From assembly GCA_020740485.1 (NCBI GenBank), contig DYMN01000007.1:1-64000 (forward strand): a stretch of DNA of 64,000 nt. The letters run 5' to 3'. The DNA is from Polaribacter sp. (GTDB lineage Bacteria > Bacteroidota > Bacteroidia > Flavobacteriales > Flavobacteriaceae). The position numbers were made by a program, and so were the translations under genes. This document shows, piece by piece, positions 44,931 through 53,761 of the stretch. Positions within the stretch are counted from its first letter, which is position 1. Every line of letters begins with the position of its first letter. Below the pieces are notes generated by a model, which worked only from the letters and a program-made list of their open reading frames with translations, was not told where the DNA came from and ran no database searches.

Positions 44931-46943
44931 CTAATTTACTAATTTAATTTCGATTAATACCGATGTTCCTTCGTCTTTTTTGGAATGTATATCAATGTTT
45001 CCTTTGAGAAAATCGACTCGATTCTGAATATTACTCCAACCTATTCCTTTGGCTGATTGAAGCAAATCGGTTTCAAATCCTTTGCCGTTATCTTCAACTG
45101 TAATACTCAGTTTATTATCTGCAATACTCAATTGAACCAAAGTTTCTGTGGCTCCCGAATGTTTCAAAGCATTGTTAATCAATTCTTGCACAATGCGATA
45201 AACTGTAATGGATTTACTTTGTTCTAAGGGTTGGTTGTCCAATCCGTAGGATTGGTAGATTACTTTCATTCCACTGCTTTGGTTCATATCAGAACAAAAA
45301 TCGTTTAATGCCGTATCTAAACCGAATTTTACCAATGCTTCCGGCATCATATTGTGCGCCACGCGTCGCATTTCCTTGATACTGCTGTCTAACATATCCA
45401 AACTTCTTTCAAAAGCCGTTGCATTGTCCGGTGTCATAATGAGATTTCCTTTCATGTTGTGTAAAGAGTATTTAATTCCCGAAAGCATACCACCCAAACC
45501 ATCGTGTAAGTCTTTTGCAAGACGTGAACGTTCTTGCTCTTCCCCTTTGATGACGGAGGCGGTGGCTAATAATTGCTTATCGGTTTCTAATTGTTTGATT
45601 TTCTGATTTTGGTTGATTTGTTTGAGTCTATGATATCTAAAATATAATAAACCGGTTATTAATAATCCAATTATGGTTAACAATAAAACAGTAATCAAAA
45701 CTCTTCTTTTTCCCAATTTTTCCTTTTGTTGTAAAATTTGTTTTTCTTTTTTCTCCGACTGATATTTGGCTTCTAATTCAGAAAAAAGTTGTGATTGCTC
45801 ACTCTTTAAAATCGTATCGTTTACAACAGAATACAATTCTAAAAATTTATATGCCTCCTTATAGTTTCCGGTTTTGGAATAATACTGATGCAAAACATTA
45901 TAGAAGTTTCTTTTTTCAGTTGGATCATCGACATTTGAATAATAAGATTTACAAGCATCTATATATTTAGCGGCTTCTGAAAGTTTATTTTCTTTTATCG
46001 CAATTTTAGCTAAAAGTAAATTTGAATTTGCAATGCCTTCAGTACTTTTAATACGCATTGATGTCATCAAACTTTTTTTGGCAAAAATGTAAGATGAGTC
46101 TATTTTATTTAAATCAAAATATTCTTGTGCAATATTGTTATAATATCCTTGAATATGGGATTCAGGGACTTCACTTTTTTCCAATTCAGGAAGATATAAA
46201 AGTCTTATTCTAAGTGCTTTTTCCGTTTGTCCGTTTTCGTAGTAATTATCAGCTTTTTGTTGCGTATAAAAAGCCGTAATGGTCTTATTTTTATAGAAAT
46301 TTGATATATTCAACGCTTTATCAATATATTCATCTGCTTTGGGTAAATTCTTCAAGGTGCTAAATACAGCACTCATATTGTAATATAAATCAGATTTTTT
46401 CTTATCTAATATTCTCTTTGTCAAATTTTTATCTTTGAAAATTTCAGGATTATCAAAAATGGCTTGTGTTTTAAGGTAATAAACCACACAACTATCATAT
46501 TGCCCTTTCCAGTATTTTACATTTCCAATATTAAAATACGAACCTGACATAAGATACAAGTAATTTTCCGTTTTTGCAATTTCCAGCGATTTTTTATAAT
46601 TATATTCCGTTTTATCCATTTGATTGAAAAAGCTATGCCACAAACCTAACATTCTGTAACTATTGGATATTGCATAATTATTCTTTAATGCGATGCTTTT
46701 CTCTAATGCTTCATCTAATAATTTTTTTGACAAGGCACTGTCTTTTTCAATAATGTCATATCCTAAATGGCTCAATTTTCTTACTTGGGTAGTATCTATA
46801 GATGAAGAACGTATTTGAGTAACTTTTTTATGAAGTTCGCCGCTTTCCGATTGCTGTGCCGATAGCGAAAAAAAGCAAAGAAATATCAATAAGTTAAATG
46901 CTAATAATTTTTTATTATATAAGGTGTATTTATTTTTAATCAT
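44931..46943 (-). CDS. TPR-containing sensor histidine kinase (HisKA_3)
   Basis: 670 residues. A signal/membrane segment (LLAFNLLIFLCFFSLSAQ), periplasmic tetratricopeptide repeats (about 80-370), one transmembrane helix (414-434), a coiled coil, and a HisKA_3 dimerisation domain with the phospho-acceptor H480 in ERSRLAKDLHDGLGGM. The ATPase lobe has NALKHSGATE and VEDNGKGF. This is the Bacteroidetes type that senses an unknown periplasmic or surface signal and phosphorylates the LuxR regulator encoded downstream. Divergent to it lies a secreted-protein cluster, which may be its regulon. Confidence 0.93.
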   Translation of the reverse strand: MIKNKYTLYNKKLLAFNLLIFLCFFSLSAQQSESGELHKKVTQIRSSSIDTTQVRKLSHLGYDIIEKDSALSKKLLDEALEKSIALKNNYAISNSYRMLGLWHSFFNQMDKTEYNYKKSLEIAKTENYLYLMSGSYFNIGNVKYWKGQYDSCVVYYLKTQAIFDNPEIFKDKNLTKRILDKKKSDLYYNMSAVFSTLKNLPKADEYIDKALNISNFYKNKTITAFYTQQKADNYYENGQTEKALRIRLLYLPELEKSEVPESHIQGYYNNIAQEYFDLNKIDSSYIFAKKSLMTSMRIKSTEGIANSNLLLAKIAIKENKLSEAAKYIDACKSYYSNVDDPTEKRNFYNVLHQYYSKTGNYKEAYKFLELYSVVNDTILKSEQSQLFSELEAKYQSEKKEKQILQQKEKLGKRRVLITVLLLTIIGLLITGLLYFRYHRLKQINQNQKIKQLETDKQLLATASVIKGEEQERSRLAKDLHDGLGGMLSGIKYSLHNMKGNLIMTPDNATAFERSLDMLDSSIKEMRRVAHNMMPEALVKFGLDTALNDFCSDMNQSSGMKVIYQSYGLDNQPLEQSKSITVYRIVQELINNALKHSGATETLVQLSIADNKLSITVEDNGKGFETDLLQSAKGIGWSNIQNRVDFLKGNIDIHSKKDEGTSVLIEIKLVN

Positions 46944-47164
46944 CAGTAAATATAATAATTAATAACTTAAAAGGAATTCATTTTTTTAAAAAAATTTAGT
47001 TGTACACAAGAAATAAACTTTAAAACAAAATAATACAATTTATTCAATGTAGAGCATCCCCTTTTTAAGGGATTTTTCAAAAGTACTAAAATATCCCCTT
47101 TTTCGTGGATTGATTTGTTGAAAGTTACTTGTGATTTTTACATCAAAACAAAATCTACATTATT
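46944..47164. other. Divergent regulatory gap with direct ATCCCCTTTTT repeats
   Basis: ATCCCCTTTTT occurs twice, at 47056-47066 (followed by AAGGGAT, making a short hairpin) and at 47093-47103 (followed by CGTGGAT), 37 bases apart. They lie 62-109 bases before the start at 47165. They could be binding sites for the neighbouring response regulator or parts of a terminator/antiterminator. No Bacteroidetes -7/-33 pair was found. Confidence 0.45.
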
Positions 47165-47641
47165 ATGAATTTAAAAATCAATTTTTTATTTCTTTTTGGA
47201 GTTGTTGCAAACTCCATTTATGCACAACAATCGGTAGTTGCTGCCGGTGGAAATGCTTCCGGAACCACCGGCTCATTTAGTTATTCGGTAGGACAAGTGG
47301 CTTATACCACTATTTCTACTGCCAATGGAACCCTTACACAAGGTGTACAACAACCTTATGAAATCTTAACGTTAAGCGGTGAGGAAATTACTCATATTTC
47401 TCTCTCTATGACGGTGTTTCCTAATCCTACTACTTCATTTGTAACTCTTAAAATTGAAGAAATGGTATTGGAAAATATTACTTATCAATTATTTGATGTC
47501 AATGGAAGACAAATTGATGACCAAAAAGTAACGGAAAATGAATCTGCTATTGATTTAGAATCCAATGCTATCGGCATTTATTTACTCCATGTAATGGAAA
47601 ACAACACTTTAATAAAATCATTTAAAATCATTAAAAATTAA
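47165..47641 (+). CDS. Short secreted protein with T9SS type A sorting domain (158 aa)
   Basis: 158 residues with signal peptide NLKINFLFLFGVVANSIYA. AAGGNASGTTGSFSYSVGQV and GVQQPYEI form the known Bacteroidetes N-terminal motif; the C-terminal FPNPTTSFVTLKI with VNGRQI and IGIYLLHVMENNTLIKSFKI (parts) is the type A sorting signal. It should cross the outer membrane by T9SS. It is the first gene of the cluster next to the two-component system; a second secreted gene starts 5 bases on. Confidence 0.85.
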   Translation: MNLKINFLFLFGVVANSIYAQQSVVAAGGNASGTTGSFSYSVGQVAYTTISTANGTLTQGVQQPYEILTLSGEEITHISLSMTVFPNPTTSFVTLKIEEMVLENITYQLFDVNGRQIDDQKVTENESAIDLESNAIGIYLLHVMENNTLIKSFKIIKN

Positions 47642-47646
47642 CAATC

Positions 47647-48900
47647 ATGAAAACAACACTACTTAAAATGAAAAATATAATTTTTACCATCTTATTCTTG
47701 ACTGTAATAAATGCTGTAGCCCAAATTCCAAACAAATTCAGCTATCAAGCTGTGGTGCGTAATGCTTCCGGTCAATTAGTAACAAATACATCTATAGGCG
47801 TAATGATACAACTTTGGCAATTCAATACAGACGGATCGGCAACAGAACAATTTAGAGAGAAACATACCATAACAACCAATGCTAATGGTTTGATAACTTT
47901 GTTGATTGGGCAGGGAACCGTTGAAGTTGGGAACATTTCGGGTATTGATTGGAGCAGTGGACTATCACATAAAATTCAAGTGAGAATAGATCTTGCCGGC
48001 GGCACAAATTATACTATTGTAAGTAACCCTGAAGTACTTGCAAGTGTTCCGATGGCATTGAGCACCAAAAAAAGTGAAGATAATGTTTGGACAAAAAATG
48101 GAACACACATTTCTAATATTAATAATTTAGGCAATGTGGGTGTAGGAATATCTTCTCCCACCTACAAACTTCATGTAGGAAATTCAGATGCTGCGTTTAG
48201 AATTGAAGGTCCTTCGCAAAGCTCAAATTTTGCAAAAGCATTGAGTATTGGCGGGTTCGGAACAGTTGGAGTAGATGCTCCCGGTATTGAAAATGGACGT
48301 TTTTATATTCAAGACAACGGAAATATATCTATTGGAAGTCATTTGCTAACATCAGATAAATTATTTGTAAACGGAAAAACCCGTACATTAGATCTTCAAG
48401 TTCAAAACGGAGCCGGTGCAGGAAAAGTGCTTACCTCTGATGCCAACGGAAATGCCACATGGCAGACACCTGCATCACCTACGCCTATATCACCTACCTT
48501 AGTTTATGGTTTATTAGGGGCTATTAGCCAAAATATTATCGGTGGTTCATCTATACCTGTATTTGCCGGGCCTACGGTGCAAGTAACCATCACTTCAACT
48601 GCTCAAAAAATTATTGGCGTTGCAAATGCACCCCTTGGGCTTGCCGCTGGAAGTGCTGCTCAGAATATTGAAACCGGCATGTGTTATCAACTTGTTCCCG
48701 ATGGTCAAATCACCAATTTTGCTGGAGGCTCTTATTCTCTTACTACTGCAACTTCAACCAGAACAACTTTTGGTGCATCAACAACGATTACAGGCTTAGC
48801 ACCGGGCACTTACAATATTGGTTTTGGGGTAAGAAACGGTGGGGCTAATACCTTGTCAAACAACGATTTTGTGAACGGTTGGGTTATGGTATTGCCTTAA
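47647..48900 (+). CDS. Secreted protein with FSYQAVVRN-type N-terminal domain (417 aa)
   Basis: 417 residues; signal peptide within MKNIIFTILFLTVINAVAQ (the first seven residues may not be translated if ATG 47668 is used). FSYQAVVRNASGQLVTNTSI starts a domain common in secreted Bacteroidetes proteins, followed by YKLHVG and a Gly/Thr-rich C-terminal region without clear sorting signal. Tail-fibre-like repetitive sequence suggests an extracellular structure; role unknown. It follows the type A sorting protein by 5 bases and probably shares its transcript. Confidence 0.75.
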   Translation: MKTTLLKMKNIIFTILFLTVINAVAQIPNKFSYQAVVRNASGQLVTNTSIGVMIQLWQFNTDGSATEQFREKHTITTNANGLITLLIGQGTVEVGNISGIDWSSGLSHKIQVRIDLAGGTNYTIVSNPEVLASVPMALSTKKSEDNVWTKNGTHISNINNLGNVGVGISSPTYKLHVGNSDAAFRIEGPSQSSNFAKALSIGGFGTVGVDAPGIENGRFYIQDNGNISIGSHLLTSDKLFVNGKTRTLDLQVQNGAGAGKVLTSDANGNATWQTPASPTPISPTLVYGLLGAISQNIIGGSSIPVFAGPTVQVTITSTAQKIIGVANAPLGLAAGSAAQNIETGMCYQLVPDGQITNFAGGSYSLTTATSTRTTFGASTTITGLAPGTYNIGFGVRNGGANTLSNNDFVNGWVMVLP

Positions 48901-48926
48901 TTCATTTACTTTTTTTTATAATTTCA

Positions 48927-48959
48927 AAGTTTGCCAAAGTTTGGAACTTTGGCAAACTT
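48927..48959. terminator. 15-bp perfect hairpin between secreted genes
   Basis: AAGTTTGCCAAAGTT (48927-48941), TGG, AACTTTGGCAAACTT (48945-48959). Exceptionally strong stem but with no T-run on the plus strand, so it may be a processing or attenuation site. It lies 32 bases before ATG 48991. Confidence 0.5.
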
Positions 48960-48990
48960 AAATAAAACAACATTTATAAAAACAATAATT

Positions 48991-49959
48991 ATGAATAATC
49001 AAATTTTAAAAAACTTATTAATTATATCAATGCTAATGCTAGTAATTGCTTCATGTCAAAAAGATGAAGCTATTAATAAAACAACTTCTCAAAATAATTT
49101 TGAAGGACCTTTTGAACAAAATATCAGTTTCCATTTTGACACAACTACTTTTAATGATGGTTGGATCAGCAAAGTGAAAGAAGATTGGGTCGAAGTTATT
49201 AAAGGTAACATTACAGTGCTGCTTCATTACAAAATATACAATATGCAGTCCCAAGACATTGATCAAATAATAAATACCGCATGGAATGGTATTGTTGCCC
49301 CTAGATACAGTTCTTTGTCTAACTACAGAACATCTTATATTTCAACATATAATAGATCCTATTTAGGTATGGGTTCTGTTGTTGATAATGCTTCTGGTCA
49401 GCAAAAATTTGTTTTATTATTTAGAAGAGGAGCTGGCTGGATTGAAGTTATTTGCCCAAACAAAAATACCTTTATGAACCAATTTCAGTTTGATCCGGAA
49501 ACAATTCAGTGGAATTCAAATGAAGACTTAGTAGATAGTGTAGCTGATTTAGCTAATTATAACAAATTTGCGATAGATGGTTCAGACCTAAACAATGTAG
49601 GTAAATGGTCAACTAATTATTCAAACAATACCTTTTACACCAACTATTATACCGGTGCTTATGAAGGGATGAGCACTTTTACAACCTCTCAATGGTTCAT
49701 TTTTGGAAAAAACCGTGCATATCATTGGGAAATTGTTAGTACAAATACAAGTGGAGGTCAGACAAGCGTGGGTTCTGCAAATAGTGATGGCATCTATTCA
49801 GTTCCAAATAATTGGCAAATACAATGTTCAAATATAGAAAACAATCCAAAACTATATGATGCCTACTACACAGCTACAAAAGGCGGAAGACTGCTTTGGC
49901 TTAATGATGCAGTATATCCGGGCAATGGAACCTTCACTGGTTTTGCAGTGAGTAATTAA
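48991..49959 (+). CDS. Lipoprotein with a paralogous 290-residue domain of unknown function
   Basis: 322 residues from ATG 48991 (MNNQILKNLLIISMLMLVIASC, lipid Cys at 22). The open frame begins at TTG 48931 but that part covers the hairpin and is not likely translated. The mature part matches the C-terminal half of the 53762 protein: FNDGWISKVKEDWVEV / FDDGWTSTVQEDWVEV, VAPRYSSLSNYRTSY / VAPRYTNLTNFKTAY, FRRGAGWIEV / FRRSAGWIEI, LWLNDAVYPGNGTFTGF / LWMNDAEHQGNGTFDGF. The family is unknown to me. Probably an outer-membrane surface lipoprotein within the two-component cluster. Confidence 0.78.
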   Translation: MNNQILKNLLIISMLMLVIASCQKDEAINKTTSQNNFEGPFEQNISFHFDTTTFNDGWISKVKEDWVEVIKGNITVLLHYKIYNMQSQDIDQIINTAWNGIVAPRYSSLSNYRTSYISTYNRSYLGMGSVVDNASGQQKFVLLFRRGAGWIEVICPNKNTFMNQFQFDPETIQWNSNEDLVDSVADLANYNKFAIDGSDLNNVGKWSTNYSNNTFYTNYYTGAYEGMSTFTTSQWFIFGKNRAYHWEIVSTNTSGGQTSVGSANSDGIYSVPNNWQIQCSNIENNPKLYDAYYTATKGGRLLWLNDAVYPGNGTFTGFAVSN

Positions 49960-50250
49960 AACAAAACGATTCTTTGGAGAAAAGGATTGAAGTGTTGGAA
50001 AGGAAATAAATTATTAATGTGCCAATGCGATGCACTGAGCTTGTCGAAGTGTGGTAATGTGCCAATGTGTTAATGTGCTAAAGCGATGCACTGAGCGAAG
50101 TCGAAGTGTGGTAATGTGTAACGCTAAGTACTGACTTATTCTTAATTGAAAATTATTTATATATGTTAAATAATCACATATTAATAATTGACATATAATG
50201 TATTACAATTAAAAAAATATTTTTTATTGAATCTATAAAATCAACATCCT
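49960..50250. repeat. Composite intergenic repeat block
   Basis: About 50016-50118 holds two copies of a module: TAATGTGCCAATG-type octamers followed by GCGATGCACTGAGC(TTG or GAAG)TCGAAGTGTGG. The dyad copies CACTGAGCTTGTCGAAGTG (50033-50051) and CACTGAGCGAAGTCGAAGTG (50089-50108) are members of the interspersed family. The remaining part to 50250 is AT-rich with no evident signal. Confidence 0.7.
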
Positions 50251-52245
50251 ATGCAGTTTATAAAATTTGTTTTGGTAATTACATTACTTTCAAATTCTCT
50301 TTTTGCTCAAAACAATCCTAAAAAGGAGAAAGAGCAAGTCCAAATGGAGCAAATGATGATACAAGCCATGAAACAACAAGGCATGTCGCAGACTGAAATA
50401 GACGAAGCCCTGAAGGAATATCGAGCGATGCAACCTGTGATAGATGAAATGAAAGATTCCGGGGTAAAGGGTTCATCTGATGCGACCGATTTGAGCATTC
50501 CTGCCAAACAAACAAAACTTCTGAGTGGTTTAACAATTTTGACCAAGGCTTCCACTCCACAATACATCGCCAATTTGTCTAAAGAAGCCAATGCCAAGAT
50601 TGCATCTCAAATCAAAACACAAGCTGATAAAATTTGGGCTGAAAACAATCAAGATAAAAATACATCCATGTTATTGTTTTTAAAAGGCGAACTGAAATCA
50701 GCGGTGTACATTTCATTGAAAACCGCTGAGAAATATCCAGATGACGATTTGGTTCTCAATAATCTGGCTTTTGTATTGGCGCAAACCGGTTATCCGCAAA
50801 AAGCCCTTCCCATACAACTACAATTGTACAATCAATACCAAAATGATATTACTGCCAATAATCTGGGACAAAGTTTTTTGGCATTGGGGGATGTCGAAAA
50901 TGCTAAAAAATATTTCACCTTCGGATTGGCAGTCAATCCGCAACATTTTGAAATGAACTGCGCCATGGGTCTCATAGAAGCAGAAAAAGGCGATCCCATC
51001 AAAGCACAAGTGTATATCAAAAAAGCACTTCAAAAAGGCTATTCACCTACTGCAGAGGCATTGGCTAAAAAAACCAATCTCAAACTTTCCTATAATGATA
51101 TCAATAAACCTGAAGTTCCCGAATACTTCAATGCATACAAATTGAAACCGGTTGCAGCTACCGAAGATTGGTTGGCTATTCCCCAAGTACTCGCCGAACG
51201 TGAAGCCCTGACGGAATTACACCGACAATGGTATCAAAAAAGAGAAGAAGCAACAGCACACGCCCATACCCAAGACCTTTCCAAAATATACAAAGAACAT
51301 ATGGGTATCGTGCAAGGTCCATTTGCTAAAAAAGCCCTTTTTATGATCAAACTCATTGGAGAAGATCAAATGGAACAATTGAGTACTAAAAAAATGTTGT
51401 TGCCCTATTATGAAAAGGAAGCTGTATTGCGAAAAGCATTTGATAACAAAATTGATAATATGTATCAAAACAAAAGTTATGATAATGCGGCAGAAGAATG
51501 CAAAACCAAAGTGCAATTTTTAAAAGAATATCTTTCGGCTTCCAAACAAAATCACGACGCTGCCGAACGTTCGCTTTTACCCAAATACTACGATTGGATC
51601 AATCAATCTTTGTATTGGAATGCTTTTTTGCAGTCGGGAGATGCCTATCAAGCGACCTATGTGGGGTATGTTCACGATTTTATCGGCAGATTGCTAACAT
51701 TCGACGATTTTCAAAACCTCTATCCTACTCCCGAATATATAAGCGTTCATTGCAAAGATTATGAACAAGATTTACAAAAAATAAAAGCAGCAGAATTAGC
51801 GGATGATAGTCCCAAATGTCCGGTGAATTTCAAATTTAAAACAGCACTTGCCGATTTAAAAATCAATTGTAAAGGTTATGAAGTGGAAGGCGGCGAATTG
51901 GCAAAATTATCTTTTGAAAAAGATATCAAAACCGGCGAATTTCAAATTGCATTCGGCTTGGGTGTGGATGCAGATGCAGGGTTCCTCGCCTTTGGAGCCA
52001 AAGGGATGATGTACATGCGTTTTGGCAGTGACTTTACCCCTGTAGATATGGGCGGATTAGCAGAAGCTGGTGTGGAAGCACAAGTATGTACTTTCAATGT
52101 GGAAGAAAAATTAAAAGGGACAATGGGTATCGGCAGTGTGAATGTGGAAGCCATTCACCACGGAGAAGAAATCAAAATCTTTAGCGCCGATGCCACCAAG
52201 GACACTAGAGATGATGCTGCGGCTATTAAGCCATTGGAAAAATAG
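50251..52245 (+). CDS. Secreted TPR-repeat protein of unknown function (664 aa)
   Basis: 664 residues with signal peptide MQFIKFVLVITLLSNSLFA. A Gln/Met-rich start (EQMMIQAMKQQGMSQTEIDE) is followed by tetratricopeptide-like helices (about 120-260: LNNLAFVLAQTGYPQKALP, ANNLGQSFLALGDVENAKKYF). The middle (about 300-500) is helical and the end (about 520-650) is beta-rich with GLGVDADAGFLAFGAKG. No sorting domain is evident, so periplasmic or outer-membrane associated. Function unknown. It lies in the same-strand secreted cluster. Confidence 0.75.
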   Translation: MQFIKFVLVITLLSNSLFAQNNPKKEKEQVQMEQMMIQAMKQQGMSQTEIDEALKEYRAMQPVIDEMKDSGVKGSSDATDLSIPAKQTKLLSGLTILTKASTPQYIANLSKEANAKIASQIKTQADKIWAENNQDKNTSMLLFLKGELKSAVYISLKTAEKYPDDDLVLNNLAFVLAQTGYPQKALPIQLQLYNQYQNDITANNLGQSFLALGDVENAKKYFTFGLAVNPQHFEMNCAMGLIEAEKGDPIKAQVYIKKALQKGYSPTAEALAKKTNLKLSYNDINKPEVPEYFNAYKLKPVAATEDWLAIPQVLAEREALTELHRQWYQKREEATAHAHTQDLSKIYKEHMGIVQGPFAKKALFMIKLIGEDQMEQLSTKKMLLPYYEKEAVLRKAFDNKIDNMYQNKSYDNAAEECKTKVQFLKEYLSASKQNHDAAERSLLPKYYDWINQSLYWNAFLQSGDAYQATYVGYVHDFIGRLLTFDDFQNLYPTPEYISVHCKDYEQDLQKIKAAELADDSPKCPVNFKFKTALADLKINCKGYEVEGGELAKLSFEKDIKTGEFQIAFGLGVDADAGFLAFGAKGMMYMRFGSDFTPVDMGGLAEAGVEAQVCTFNVEEKLKGTMGIGSVNVEAIHHGEEIKIFSADATKDTRDDAAAIKPLEK

Positions 52246-52264
52246 AAAGTTAATAGTTTGTAAA

Positions 52265-52306
52265 GGCAATAGGCATTAGGCATTAGGCAATAGGCAATAG
52301 GTATTA
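52265..52306. repeat. Heptamer tandem array GGCAATA/GGCATTA (6 units)
   Basis: Six 7-bp units in register (GGCAATA, GGCATTA, GGCATTA, GGCAATA, GGCAATA, GGTATTA), 20 bases after the stop of the TPR protein. A related GGCAATAGGTAATTGGCATTAGGCAATA-type second block starts near 52341 (four units). Similar GGCAATAGGCA occurs at 53661. Confidence 0.8.
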
Positions 52307-52402
52307 GAAAGTAAAATTATAAAGTTTGTAAAGTTTATAAAGGCAATAGGTAATTGGCATTAGGCAATAGAAAGTAAAACATTTATAGAATTTGTAAAGA
52401 TT

Positions 52403-52474
52403 AACACATAAGCAAATTAGCACATTAACACATTAGCACATTAGTACATTAGCACATTAGCAAATTAACACATT
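52403..52474. repeat. Octamer tandem array AGCACATT (9 units) before a secreted gene
   Basis: Nine contiguous 8-bp units (AACACATA, AGCAAATT, AGCACATT, AACACATT, AGCACATT, AGTACATT, AGCACATT, AGCAAATT, AACACATT), ending 8 bases before ATG 52483. The only bases between are CTTTAAAA. Confidence 0.9.
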
Positions 52475-52482
52475 CTTTAAAA

Positions 52483-53643
52483 ATGAAACATCTTATTTTA
52501 ATCATCGCATTTGTATCTGTAAGTGATATGCAGGCGCAAAAAAATTCTTATGTTGACGAAGTAATCGGTTGGAAAACAGTGTACAATTTTACATCGGCCA
52601 CAAAGTCGCAACAAGTTGGAGACAAAACCTATTCGGCTAGTCAAATAACCCTAGCAGGCGAAATAGCCAATTGGATGCAGATGAGTTATATGCCAAAAGG
52701 GACTTTAGGTGATGTTAAAAAAACGGTTTTACCTAAAGCAGGTTTGTACAATGCCTACGTTAAAGCATTACCACATGCTTATGGGGCTGTGGTTTATTCT
52801 TATGTTTTTCTAAAAAAAGATGCTCAAAACAAATGGATTAATGAAACTTCGCATGCCAATGTATGGCGCATTATGGCCAATGAAGTTCCCAATGCCGACT
52901 ATTACGGAATCCCTTTTCTATCTTCAGATGCTACTTTTTATTTTACCATTCCTCAATCGGAGGAAACACGTTGGGATCATTTGCAAGAAAACACTAACCA
53001 ACATCCTGTTATCAAAAAATACTACCATAAAACTTTACCCGATTTTGGTGGTGCCAGCCATGCCAAACTCATTATCATTAGTAAAAATAATGTTTTTCCT
53101 TTCCACCATTTGACCATAGGTGAAGTATTAAATTTAATTGAAACATCTATAAACAATTGGTTTGAAGTTGAACAAAAAAGTATAGCCGAACGCAGACAGT
53201 ATCAGGCAGTTAAAGATTCGTATAAAGATTATGAACATGATATAAATAGAGCCAAAGAAAAAGTTACTTCAGCCAAATTGTTTTTGAATGAATTGAAAAC
53301 CAAATATAAAAACAAGACCAGCGAACCGGCATATCTAAGAAATGGTGAATTTGATGTAATCGATTTTGTCATCCGTTATGATATATTCTCGGGAAATGAA
53401 ACCACAAATCTCAATAAAAATTATCCCGTTTATACCATCAAACCGGAAATTCTATCCCAATGCAAAACCGATCAACCGCAATGGTTCAGCATCATGTGGT
53501 ACGGTGCAAGTATAGATGAACCCGCTTACAGGCATTTAAATGAATCAATTCTCAATAATTTTAATTTTGATTATTTGTACCAATACTTTTTCGACTCTAC
53601 TAAAATTGGCACTCAAAAATATCAACCTTTGAAAACTCCTTGA
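52483..53643 (+). CDS. Secreted protein of unknown function (386 aa)
   Basis: 386 residues with signal peptide MKHLILIIAFVSVSDMQAQ. I recognise no domain. Features: aromatic-rich N-terminal half, VVYSYVFLKKDAQNKWI, LIIISKNNVFPFHHLTIGEVLNLIE in parts, and a central charged helix (about 220-270). The protein has no C-terminal sorting signal, so a periplasmic or surface location is open. Nine octamers stand immediately before its start codon. It sits between the TPR protein and the two-domain protein, same strand. Confidence 0.7.
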   Translation: MKHLILIIAFVSVSDMQAQKNSYVDEVIGWKTVYNFTSATKSQQVGDKTYSASQITLAGEIANWMQMSYMPKGTLGDVKKTVLPKAGLYNAYVKALPHAYGAVVYSYVFLKKDAQNKWINETSHANVWRIMANEVPNADYYGIPFLSSDATFYFTIPQSEETRWDHLQENTNQHPVIKKYYHKTLPDFGGASHAKLIIISKNNVFPFHHLTIGEVLNLIETSINNWFEVEQKSIAERRQYQAVKDSYKDYEHDINRAKEKVTSAKLFLNELKTKYKNKTSEPAYLRNGEFDVIDFVIRYDIFSGNETTNLNKNYPVYTIKPEILSQCKTDQPQWFSIMWYGASIDEPAYRHLNESILNNFNFDYLYQYFFDSTKIGTQKYQPLKTP

Positions 53644-53708
53644 AGTTATTATGATTATAAAGGCAATAGGCAGTTATACAGTTATTAAGATGAACACATT
53701 TCTAAATT

Positions 53709-53755
53709 GGCACATTGGCACATTAACACATTGGCACATTAAAAATTAGCACATT
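53709..53755. repeat. Octamer array GGCACATT/AGCACATT before the two-domain gene
   Basis: GGCACATT, GGCACATT, AACACATT, GGCACATT, (AAAAATT), AGCACATT, then six A and ATG 53762. Same family and orientation as the array before 52483. A GGCAATA heptamer block lies further upstream near 53661. Confidence 0.88.
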
Positions 53756-53761
53756 AAAAAA

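Noticed and set aside
48931-48990. Upstream TTG start of the lipoprotein at 48991
   Set aside because: It would place the perfect hairpin inside the coding sequence and put a non-signal sequence before a clean lipoprotein signal.
52260-52480. CRISPR-like array
   Set aside because: The repeated units are 7-8 bp without unique spacers, and there are no cas genes; it is a tandem repeat.
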